A DNA stretch of 64,000 bases from Anaerolineales bacterium UBA2181 (GTDB lineage: Bacteria; Chloroflexota; Anaerolineae; Promineifilales; UBA4811): assembly GCA_002328075.1 (NCBI GenBank), contig DCVT01000015.1, positions 62,001 to 126,000 of the forward strand, in the 5' to 3' direction. Both the position numbers and the translations under genes were made by a program. The notes under the pieces were generated by a model, which saw nothing but the letters and a program-made list of their open reading frames with translations, did no database searches and had not been told where the DNA came from. Below, piece after piece: positions 27,463 through 34,872 of the stretch. Position 1 is the stretch's first letter. Every line of letters begins with the position of its first letter.

Positions 27463-27957
27463 ATGATCAAGGACGTGTGTAACGAACCCGGGATTTTAGC
27501 CTTTTGTTGTCGGCATTGTGCCTACGTGGCGGCTGACCTGGCTGGTTCAATGAGACTGAGATATCCGGCCAGCCTGCGGGTGGTCGAGATTCCCTGCTCG
27601 GGCAAGTTTGAGGTGATTCAGGCGCTCTATGCCTTCGAGCGGGGAGTAGATGGCGTCATGGTGGCGGGTTGACTGGAAGGCGACTGTCATTACCGGGACG
27701 GTAATGTAAAAGCCAAGCGACGAGTGGAGTATGCGAACAGGCTGCTGGAGCAGATCGGTCTTTCTGGCGGTCGGATACGGATGGTTAACGTCTCTTCTGC
27801 CATGGGAGCTCGGTTTGCGGAGCAAGCCACTCAGATGACTGAGCATCTGCGACAGCTTGGGCCAAGTCCGCTTCGGCGTCTGAGCAGCTCCGCGTCAGTT
27901 CAGGACGCGCATGCCGACCGGCCGCAGGCTCCGGACGCCAGCGATATTGTTATGTGA
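27463..27957 (+). CDS. MvhD-like electron-transfer subunit, selenocysteine form (Sec70), module 3
   Basis: This 164-residue MvhD homologue is read through the in-frame TGA at 27670-27672. Landmarks are FCCRHCAYVAADLAGSMRL, IPCSGKFEVIQAL and VAG-Sec-LEGDCHYRDGN. Readthrough restores the family C-terminal half (MVNVSSAMGARFAEQATQM) and adds a non-conserved tail of about 30 residues. The sequence around the TGA is almost identical to the module 2 copy, and the hairpin after it is identical. Two independent genes sharing the same interruption and hairpin make a sequencing error or decay unlikely. It follows the module 3 fusion by 11 bp. Confidence 0.87.
27670..27705 (+). promoter_or_regulatory. 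Bacterial SECIS-like element after UGA of mvhD (module 3)
   Basis: The ATTACC/GGTAAT stem with loop GGGAC sits exactly as in the other Sec-type mvhD, 16 nt between UGA and stem. An outer C-G pair can extend the helix by one. Bases between UGA and stem differ at a few positions while stem and loop are unchanged. The hairpin codes for the conserved HYRDGN segment, so protein constraint also contributes. Confidence 0.75.
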
Positions 27958-27970
27958 AGGAGAGCAAAGA

Positions 27971-28537
27971 ATGACGAGTGAGCGCATAAAGACGTTCCGC
28001 AAGCTGGTGACGCTCAAGGACGGCGCGCGGGTGCTCTTTCGGGTTTTGGGTCCGTCAGATGCTGATGCATTGGTGGCGTTTTTTCAACAGGTGTTACCAG
28101 ACGATCTGGCGTACATACGGAGCAACGTACGCGATGCCACGCTGGTTGCTGGCTGGGCGCAGAATCCGAATTACGACCGTGTTCTGCCCATTGTGGCCTT
28201 GGTGCAGGACCGCATTGTCGGCGAGGCAACGCTGCACTTTATGACCGGGCCGCACGCGCATGTGGCCGAGGTCCGCATCTTTCTGGCAGCGGATTTTCGG
28301 CGCCGTGGCCTGGGTGTGCAGATGCTAGAGACCCTGTTTGAGCTGGCTCGCTGGCGCGATATGCACCTGCTGGAGGCGCAGATCGTGGCGGACCAGACCA
28401 AGGTGATCAAGGCTTTCAAGCGATTGGGTTTCGAACAGCAAGGCACTTTGGAGGATTACTATATGACGCCGGGACGCGGAACGCGGGATGTTGTGGTCTT
28501 GATCAAACGCTTGCTGGCGCCTCAAGACGAGTTCTAG
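27971..28537 (+). CDS. GNAT-family N-acetyltransferase
   Basis: This 188-residue protein has the GNAT fold. Motif A is ADFRRRGLGVQMLETLF, the acetyl-CoA pyrophosphate loop, and motif B is AFKRLGFEQQGTLEDYY. The substrate is unknown; the GFxxxGxLxDYY ending resembles acetyltransferases acting on small amines or protein N-termini. I chose the ATG at 27971, with AAGGAG 8 bp upstream. It lies between the Sec-type mvhD and metV in the same direction. A protein-modifying role in the C1 complex is possible but unsupported. Confidence 0.8.
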   Translation: MTSERIKTFRKLVTLKDGARVLFRVLGPSDADALVAFFQQVLPDDLAYIRSNVRDATLVAGWAQNPNYDRVLPIVALVQDRIVGEATLHFMTGPHAHVAEVRIFLAADFRRRGLGVQMLETLFELARWRDMHLLEAQIVADQTKVIKAFKRLGFEQQGTLEDYYMTPGRGTRDVVVLIKRLLAPQDEF

Positions 28538-28592
28538 AGGAGCATGCTGCCTCGATTTGGCACTCTGCCTTTTTCAAGAGAGAGGTTTCAAT

Positions 28593-29342
28593 ATGATCGT
28601 AGGGGAACAAAAACCGCTGGAAGAGATAAAGGGGTTTCTGGATGGCAGTCAAAAAGTGCTGGTCGTTGGTTGCGGCACCTGTGTGACTGTCTGTTTTGCC
28701 GGAGGCGAAAAGGAGGCACAGATCTTGGCGGCCTCGCTCCGGATGAGCACTGCCCTCACTGGTGCACCCAAGGAGGTCACCGATGTCACCGTGCAGCGCC
28801 AGTGCGAATGGGAATACCTGGACCTGATAAAAAACGAGGTTCAGGAGGCAGACATCATCGTGTCCATCGCTTGCGGAATCGGCGTGCAGGCAATGGCCAA
28901 GCACTTTCCGGACAAATGGGTGGTGCCAGGGCTGAACACGACGTTTCTGGGGCTGCCCGAGGAACAGGGTATTTGGACCGAGCAATGCCAGGCATGCGGA
29001 AACTGCATTCTGGCCCTCACTGGCGGGATCTGTCCCATAGCTCGATGCTCGAAGCAGCTGCTCAATGGACCCTGCGGCGGTTCGGAGAAGGGGCTTTGCG
29101 AGGTCAAGCGAATAAAGCGGGAGCACGGGCTGCCCGTCATGCAGACAGATGCTCGCGGCCGAAAAACCCCCGTGATCGAGGATGTGGACTGTGCCTGGCA
29201 CCTGATCCACGAGCGCCTAAAGGCGTTGGGCAAGCTGGATATGCTCACGCAAATACAACCACCCAAAGATTGGTCTACGGCAAGGGATGGCGGTCCTCGG
29301 CGGATTGTCCGTGAGGACCTCATGTTGTTGGATGAGGGATAA
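28593..29342 (+). CDS. metV: MetV, zinc/Fe-S partner of methylene-THF reductase
   Basis: This 249-residue protein of the MetV / MTHFR C-terminal-like family is Cys-rich, with GCGTCVTVCFAGG near residue 28 and QCQACGNCILALTGGICPIARC followed by NGPCGG in the C-terminal half. MetV partners MetF and carries the Fe-S/zinc centre that brings electrons to the reductase flavin in acetogens. I chose the ATG at 28593, preceded by an AGAGAGAGG stretch; an in-frame start 36 bp upstream lacks this. metF starts 2 bp after the stop. The order metV-metF-hdrCB downstream of HdrA and MvhD matches the Moorella-type MetFV-HdrABC-MvhD arrangement. Confidence 0.9.
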   Translation: MIVGEQKPLEEIKGFLDGSQKVLVVGCGTCVTVCFAGGEKEAQILAASLRMSTALTGAPKEVTDVTVQRQCEWEYLDLIKNEVQEADIIVSIACGIGVQAMAKHFPDKWVVPGLNTTFLGLPEEQGIWTEQCQACGNCILALTGGICPIARCSKQLLNGPCGGSEKGLCEVKRIKREHGLPVMQTDARGRKTPVIEDVDCAWHLIHERLKALGKLDMLTQIQPPKDWSTARDGGPRRIVREDLMLLDEG

Positions 29343-29343
29343 C

Positions 29344-30330
29344 ATGTCGGCACAGGATTCAAATGGCTACAAATCTGGCGGGAATCTGGAAAAGGTACTG
29401 CGGGGAGGTTACTTTGCGGTAACCGGGGAGCTGGGTCCGCCGCAGAACGCCGACGGCGACCACATTCGGAAGAAGGCATCCCACCTGCGCGGAGTGGTGG
29501 ATGCGGTCAACATCACGGACAACCAGACTGCGGTCGTGCGCATGTCCTCTCTGGGAGCGGCATTCGTGGCGATCCAGGAGGGCCTAGAACCGGTCATGCA
29601 GATGACCTGTCGTGACCGGAACCGGCTGGCTATGCAGGCCGATTTCCTGAGTGCGTACGCATCTGGTGTGCGCAACATGCTGGCGTTGACGGGTGACCAT
29701 CAATCGTTTGGAAACCACCCTACGGCCAAGAACGTTCATGACATTGACTCGCTCCAACTGATTCGCATGCTGCGGGATCTCCGGGATGAGAAAAAGTTCG
29801 AGTGTGGTGAGGCGATCAAAGGACAAGAACCCCGGTTTTTCATCGGCGCGGCTGCCGCTCCAGAAGCGGGTCCGACCGAATACCGACCATACCGCCTGGC
29901 AAAGAAGGTGGAGGCTGGGGCGGACTTTGTGCAGACCCAACTGGTGTACAATGTGGAGGCATTTAAAAAGTTCATGGAGGTGGTCCGGCAACTCGGGCTG
30001 CACGAGAAGCTATTCATCTTGGTCGGTGTCGGGCCACTCAAGGGCCCGGCCATGGCACGGTACATGCGCGATTTCGTGCCGGGAATCACCATGCCGGACC
30101 ACATCATTGAGCGGATGGAGAACGCAGCGGCGAATATTCCCAAGGAAGAAAAGAACGCCCGTAACCAGGCCTGGCGAGACGAGGGGATCAAGGTCTGCAT
30201 CGAGATCATCCAGCAGGTGCGTGATATTGAGGGCGTGGCCGGCGTGCACGTGATGGCCATCGAGTGGGAAGAGGCGGTAAGGCCGATTGTGGATGGAGCT
30301 GGCCTGTTGCCCCGGCCGGCGGTGGACTAG
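29344..30330 (+). CDS. metF: Methylene-tetrahydrofolate reductase
   Basis: This 328-residue TIM-barrel FAD enzyme reduces 5,10-methylene- to 5-methyl-tetrahydrofolate. The family pattern is seen in the N-terminal FAVTGELGPP (catalytic Glu), DAVNITDNQ, MQMTCRDRNRLAMQADFLSA and MLALTGDHQSFG. The C-terminal half has ADFVQTQLVYN. The ATG at 29344 lies 2 bp after metV. The enzyme supplies methyl-THF to AcsE upstream. With MetV, HdrCB and an HdrA/MvhD pair it could form a bifurcating or ferredoxin-linked reductase, as shown biochemically for Moorella; this is inferred here. Confidence 0.93.
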   Translation: MSAQDSNGYKSGGNLEKVLRGGYFAVTGELGPPQNADGDHIRKKASHLRGVVDAVNITDNQTAVVRMSSLGAAFVAIQEGLEPVMQMTCRDRNRLAMQADFLSAYASGVRNMLALTGDHQSFGNHPTAKNVHDIDSLQLIRMLRDLRDEKKFECGEAIKGQEPRFFIGAAAAPEAGPTEYRPYRLAKKVEAGADFVQTQLVYNVEAFKKFMEVVRQLGLHEKLFILVGVGPLKGPAMARYMRDFVPGITMPDHIIERMENAAANIPKEEKNARNQAWRDEGIKVCIEIIQQVRDIEGVAGVHVMAIEWEEAVRPIVDGAGLLPRPAVD

Positions 30331-30401
30331 ATGACGAGCATCCAGTGGATGAGGGCTTGCCCCTCAAGCGCTGCACTCGTCGCTACCAGTGAGGCGACGC
30401 A

Positions 30402-31817
30402 ATGACTGTTGAGATCAAAGCAGATCTGGCCCGGATCATCGAAAAGAAAACCGGGCAGAACGCGTTTCTTTGTTACCAGTGCATCCGCTGTACCAGCGGT
30501 TGTCCGCTGACCGATTTTTTTGACTATACTCCGAACGAGATCATGCGCCTGGTGCAGATCGGGGACGAGGAAACGGTCCTCAACGCCAAGACACCCTGGC
30601 TTTGTGCTGCCTGCCTGACCTGTTCGACCCGTTGCCCTCAGGGGCTAGACATTGCGCGCATCATGGAGGCTCTGACTCAGGTGGCACTGGAGCGGGGCAT
30701 CAAACCCAAGGTGCCCGAGGTGGCGCTCTTTAACAAGGTGTTCCTCGCCGATGCCAACATCTTTGGCCGGGTCTACGAGCTGGGCCTCATGGGTTCCATG
30801 AATGTCCTCAACACAGTGAGGACGATGGAGCCCAAACGGATGCTCGCCGACATGGACCTGGGTCTGGAGATGTTCAAACGAGCCAAGATCCCGGTGATTC
30901 CGGGCTTTGTGCGAACCCGTCTGGACAAGGTGGAGGTTCGGCACCCAACGGAAAGGCAGGTGGGCTACTTTCCCGGCTGTTCGTTGCATGCCATGGCCAG
31001 GGAGTTTGACCTTTCCTTTAAAGCGGTTGCCGAGGTGCTGGACGTGGAACCGGTCGAACCGGAGGGATGGACCTGTTGCGGCTCCAGCCCGGCTCACCAC
31101 GTTGACCATTACTTGGGCGTCAGATCGCCCATGCTGAACCTCGCGCTGATTGAAAAGAGCGGGTTTCATGAGGTTGTTGCGCCCTGTGCGGCCTGTTTCA
31201 ATCGCTTTCGCACCGCGCTCCATGAGATACGAGAGGATGATGCGCTGCGGTCGCGCGTCGATAATGATCTCGGCTACCGTTACCAGGACAAGGTTGACGT
31301 CCGCTCGATCTCGGAATGGTTGGCGAACGAGATCGGCGTCGAGGCCGTCAAGGCCAAGGTCACCAAACCGTTACAAGGGCTCAAGGTGGTTAGCTACTAT
31401 GGCTGTCTGTTGACTCGGCCGCCGCACATCACCGGCCATCCCAACCACGAATACCCGATGGACCTTGACCTGGTTTGCGGAGCGTTGGGCGCCGAGAGCT
31501 TGGACTGGGACGACAAAACCATCTGTTGCGGTGGCAGCCTGGCAGTCCCTGCCAAAGAAGTCATGCTCAAGCTTAGCCAAGACATCGTTGAGCAGGCACA
31601 GGCCGTGGGTGCAGATGCTATTGTGGTTGCCTGTCCCCTGTGCCAATCCAACCTGGACGGCCGCCAGATTCAAATGACTACGCTGGAGCGCCGAACACCG
31701 ATAATCTACGTCACCCAGTTGATGGCGCTGGCCTTTGGATTGGGCGAAAAGGGCACGGTGTTCAAACGAAATGTGGTTGATCCGCGGCCTCTGTTGCAGG
31801 AAAAGGGGTTACTTTAG
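30402..31817 (+). CDS. HdrC-HdrB fusion, heterodisulfide reductase-like
   Basis: This 471-residue protein has an N-terminal HdrC-like part with two [4Fe-4S] motifs (CYQCIRCTSGCP and CAACLTCSTRCP). The C-terminal HdrB-like part has two CCG domains: GCSLHAMA through WTCCGSS and CAACFNRF, then YGCLL through ICCGGS and CPLCQSN. These bind the paired noncubane [4Fe-4S] clusters of HdrB. HdrB and HdrC are usually separate genes, so this is a fusion. No coenzyme M/B metabolism is expected, and in MetFV complexes HdrCB relays electrons between HdrA and MetV. It is the only HdrBC in the window and must therefore serve more than one HdrA, or be specific to one. Confidence 0.9.
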   Translation: MTVEIKADLARIIEKKTGQNAFLCYQCIRCTSGCPLTDFFDYTPNEIMRLVQIGDEETVLNAKTPWLCAACLTCSTRCPQGLDIARIMEALTQVALERGIKPKVPEVALFNKVFLADANIFGRVYELGLMGSMNVLNTVRTMEPKRMLADMDLGLEMFKRAKIPVIPGFVRTRLDKVEVRHPTERQVGYFPGCSLHAMAREFDLSFKAVAEVLDVEPVEPEGWTCCGSSPAHHVDHYLGVRSPMLNLALIEKSGFHEVVAPCAACFNRFRTALHEIREDDALRSRVDNDLGYRYQDKVDVRSISEWLANEIGVEAVKAKVTKPLQGLKVVSYYGCLLTRPPHITGHPNHEYPMDLDLVCGALGAESLDWDDKTICCGGSLAVPAKEVMLKLSQDIVEQAQAVGADAIVVACPLCQSNLDGRQIQMTTLERRTPIIYVTQLMALAFGLGEKGTVFKRNVVDPRPLLQEKGLL

Positions 31818-31885
31818 GGTGTGATGCCTGGGTGACCTGCTCACCGAAGGGCAGGTCTCCCTGTTTGCTCTGATCCCAGTTCTGG

Positions 31886-32671
31886 ATGAAAATCCTGATA
31901 TTCTCGGACCTCCATGCTCATTGGGAGGCGCTGTTTTGGATGCAGCGGGTGGAGTCCAAACCCGATGCGGTCCTGTTTGTGGGCGACATTGTGGGTTTTG
32001 GGCCGGATCCGGTGCTGTGCACCCAATGGATCCGCGCCAATTCCACTGCGGCGGTTCAGGGAAACCATGATTATGGGGTGGCCAACAACGTCTGCGGCGG
32101 GATCCCAATTGAGGTCCATGACCTGGCTCTGGCAACCCATTCTCATGCCTGGAAGGTCCTTCCCAAAGCGGAGATGGACTATCTGCGGAACATGCCGCAG
32201 CAGGCAACCGTCACCCTGGGCGGGGCGCGATTTCACCTGGTTCACGGAACCCCGGTGGAGCCCATGTATGGCGTAGCGAATCTACTTTTCTCGCGTCAGG
32301 ATCACCTCCGGTCACTTTTGGCGGACACGCCGGCCGAGACGGCTGACGTGGTGCTGATGGCCAATACCCATGTTCCGGCGATACGACAGCTAGATCGAAA
32401 ACTATTGGTCAACCCGGGCAGTCTGGGCCAGCCGCGGTACGGCGTGCCAGATCCGACCTACGCTATCTGGGAGGACGGCAATGTGCGTATCCGGCACTTG
32501 CACATCTCTCACGATCAGACCATCGCCAAGATTGGTCTCTTGCCGTTGGAACCTTCCATCATCCAACGGCTGCAGGAGATCTTGATGACGGGACATCTGG
32601 TATTGCCAAAGGGGATGACAGTCGAGGAACTCAAGCGCAAACACGAGATGGCACACGGCGCGTATTGGTAG
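31886..32671 (+). CDS. Calcineurin-like metallophosphoesterase (YfcE/MJ0936-like)
   Basis: This 261-residue protein shows the metallophosphoesterase motifs in order: FSDLHAHW, GDIVGFGPDP, QGNHDYG, VHGTP and ANTHVP. These supply the two-metal site. The C-terminal LVNPGSLGQPR segment is typical of the YfcE subgroup. Substrate is unknown; relatives hydrolyse phosphodiesters or cyclic nucleotides. It starts 68 bp after hdrCB, and the CBS-ACT gene follows by 22 bp, so it may be co-transcribed with either. The cyclic-nucleotide-like domain in the kinase upstream makes a cNMP link conceivable, but nothing in the sequence proves it. Confidence 0.85.
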   Translation: MKILIFSDLHAHWEALFWMQRVESKPDAVLFVGDIVGFGPDPVLCTQWIRANSTAAVQGNHDYGVANNVCGGIPIEVHDLALATHSHAWKVLPKAEMDYLRNMPQQATVTLGGARFHLVHGTPVEPMYGVANLLFSRQDHLRSLLADTPAETADVVLMANTHVPAIRQLDRKLLVNPGSLGQPRYGVPDPTYAIWEDGNVRIRHLHISHDQTIAKIGLLPLEPSIIQRLQEILMTGHLVLPKGMTVEELKRKHEMAHGAYW

Positions 32672-32693
32672 ACACAAGTGTGGAGGCTAAACC

Positions 32694-33374
32694 ATGTTGG
32701 TTAGTGACCTGATGACACCCAATCCTGTAACAGTCCTACCCGGGGTTTCGGTGGCAGCAGCGGCGGAAACGATGGAGAAGCGTGGGATCCGGCACCTTCC
32801 GGTGGTGGATGAGCGTGGTGCGCTTGTTGGCCTGGTGACCAGGCCGACGCTTGCCCGGGCTTTGCCGGGTACTGGAACCCATCTGACCCGGTTCGAGTAC
32901 AATTACTTGATGGCATCGACGCAAGTGGGCGAGGTCATGATATCTGAGCCGGCCTGCATCGCGCCGGATTCAGCCGCCGAGGAGGCGGCGCGCATCATGA
33001 ACGCCAAACGGATCAGCAGCCTGCTGGTGGTGCACGAAGGACAGCTTAATGGGATCATTACCGACACGGATATCTTTGGCGCCCTGTTGGTTCTCATGGG
33101 TGCCCGCCGGCCGGGGGTCCGGTTGACCGTTCATATCCTGGACCGTGCCGGACAAATGGCCAAGGTCACGTCCGCTATCGCAGAACGGGGCGGTAATCTA
33201 TCCGCGGTAGGCGGCTGGTATCTGAAAGACCGGCCGGAGATTTACGGTGCGATCCTCAAGGTGGAGAATCTCACCAAGGAGCAGGCAGTGGCTGCCATAA
33301 GTAACCTGGCCGATGTGAGGGTGGTGGATGTTCGTGGAGAGGAGGTTTTCCACCAACAGAACGTGGCCAGGTAA
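32694..33374 (+). CDS. CBS-pair and ACT domain protein (AcuB-like)
   Basis: This 226-residue protein begins with a CBS pair: MTPNPVTVLPGVSVAAAAETM, then a second CBS starting at VMISEPACIAPDSAAEEAAR and ending GIITDTDIFGALL. A C-terminal ACT domain follows (LTVHILDRAGQMAKVTSAIA). Such proteins sense adenosine ligands and small metabolites or amino acids. No catalytic or DNA-binding part is seen. It lies 64 bp before the DapA-Fae pair and may regulate it by protein contact, which is inference from position. The start has a GGAGG-type site. Confidence 0.82.
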   Translation: MLVSDLMTPNPVTVLPGVSVAAAAETMEKRGIRHLPVVDERGALVGLVTRPTLARALPGTGTHLTRFEYNYLMASTQVGEVMISEPACIAPDSAAEEAARIMNAKRISSLLVVHEGQLNGIITDTDIFGALLVLMGARRPGVRLTVHILDRAGQMAKVTSAIAERGGNLSAVGGWYLKDRPEIYGAILKVENLTKEQAVAAISNLADVRVVDVRGEEVFHQQNVAR

Positions 33375-33438
33375 TTGCCGGTGCGTACAAGGCTCTGATC
33401 GGGCCGGCACCGTCGGGTCCAAGACGCAAGGAGGTATG

Positions 33439-34872
33439 ATGCCCGTCAAGGTACCTTGGATGAAAGGGGTTTTTCCAGCGCTGGTGACTCCCTTTTTCCG
33501 CAAAACGGAAGAGGTGGACGAAGCAGCCTACCGGAGACTCATTCGGCATTGTCTGCCGCAGGTCAACGGTTTGGTGACCAGCGGCACGACCGGTGAGTTC
33601 AACTATCTCTCAAGGCAGGAACAGCAGCGATTGGTGGAGATCGCCGTGGAAGAGGCCAACGGGAAGCCGGTAGTCGCTGGGTGTGGCGCCGAGGGCACAG
33701 CCGGGGCTATTGCGCTGGCCAAGGATGCTGCGCAAGCGGGTGCAACCGGAATTCTGGTGGTCACTCCCTATTTCATGCACCCCTCGGACAAGGGCGTCTT
33801 TCAGCATTTCCACGACATTGCTCGGGCGGTGGACATCCCGATGATTCTCTACAACATACCCCAGGTGGTAGACCGATACCTGCCCCGCCCGGTGGTGGAG
33901 GATTTGGCGGATCTGCCTACCGTGGTTGGCATCAAGGATTCGTCAGGCGATCTGACCTACACCATGGAGCTGCTGGAGTATGTTGGCGACCGAATCGACG
34001 TGTTCGTGGGACATGATGAGGTAGTGCTGCCCGCCCTGGCAGGCGGCGTCAGCGGAATGATCTTGGCCAGCGCCCAGGTTTTTCCAGAAGTCTGGCAGGC
34101 AGTGCTGCGCCTGGCCGCGGAGGGGAACTTGGCCGCTGCTCGGCGGGCGCAGATGCAGGTGCAAAAACTCTCGCGCATCTTCTGCCGGCATGGAGGGGGC
34201 GTCGCCGTCAAAGCAGCGCTCAAGATGATGGAATTGGACATGGGGCCACCCCGCCGTCCGCTCAAGGATGCTGGCGGTGCGCTGCTGCACGAGACACGGG
34301 CAGAGATCCAGCTAGAGCTGGAAAGGTTGGGCAAGATCGCATCGGGCGTATCGGCGGTGACCTACCCAACCGGGCCGCTTGTTGACCGTTTCGCTGATCT
34401 GGAAATCACGGCCGAGATCATCGCAACGCACGAATTGCGCACCGGCAGCGGTAGTGCAGGCGACGGACTGCACCAAGTGCAAATTGACCTTGTCGCTGGA
34501 CGGAAAAGCGGTCCGTTGGGAGATGCGTACGCGCTGCAGTTGACCTATCCGCTGCACGGCCGCGAAGCACTGACCGCCATCCTGGAACCTAACCTCACGG
34601 TTCGGCCATCGACGCTGATCCTTCCGACACTGCCGCAAAAGAACCTGCGGCAGGCGAACATGATTTACGGCCCGACCCAACTGGGGGTGGCTCGCGCTAT
34701 CGTGGATTTGCTGCAGTTGGGGTTGATTGGACCAGACTCGGTGCAGAATGACGTTATGGTGGCCTTGGCTACGCTTCATCCCAAGGCGCTGGACCGGCGT
34801 GCTCTGTACCATGCCGCCTATCAGGCAGCGCGTGGCGCGGTGCAGCAGGCCTTCACCCAGGAGGTGAGATAA
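33439..34872 (+). CDS. DapA-family lyase fused to Fae-like domain, copy A
   Basis: This 477-residue fusion has residues 1-300 as a DapA/N-acetylneuraminate-lyase-type TIM barrel: TSGTTGEF with T50-T51, Y138 in ILYNIPQ, and Schiff-base K166 in VGIKDSSGD. The Arg that follows YNVPS in true dihydrodipicolinate synthase is missing (YNIPQVVDR), so lysine synthesis is unlikely. Residues about 325-477 align with formaldehyde-activating enzyme, with LTAILEPNLTVRPSTLILP, LRQANMIYGPTQLGVARAIV and a C-terminal Tyr/Ala helix. The catalytic His of Fae (AHIDL) is Q348 here (VQIDL). I chose the ATG at 33439, the second of two adjacent ATGs, for its spacing from AAGGAGG. The stop overlaps copy B. Its substrate is unknown. 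Confidence 0.85.
   Translation: MPVKVPWMKGVFPALVTPFFRKTEEVDEAAYRRLIRHCLPQVNGLVTSGTTGEFNYLSRQEQQRLVEIAVEEANGKPVVAGCGAEGTAGAIALAKDAAQAGATGILVVTPYFMHPSDKGVFQHFHDIARAVDIPMILYNIPQVVDRYLPRPVVEDLADLPTVVGIKDSSGDLTYTMELLEYVGDRIDVFVGHDEVVLPALAGGVSGMILASAQVFPEVWQAVLRLAAEGNLAAARRAQMQVQKLSRIFCRHGGGVAVKAALKMMELDMGPPRRPLKDAGGALLHETRAEIQLELERLGKIASGVSAVTYPTGPLVDRFADLEITAEIIATHELRTGSGSAGDGLHQVQIDLVAGRKSGPLGDAYALQLTYPLHGREALTAILEPNLTVRPSTLILPTLPQKNLRQANMIYGPTQLGVARAIVDLLQLGLIGPDSVQNDVMVALATLHPKALDRRALYHAAYQAARGAVQQAFTQEVR

Noticed and set aside
28544..29314. 256-codon plus-strand frame overlapping metV
   Set aside because: The metV frame has the conserved Cys motifs and ribosome site; the alternative has no family features.
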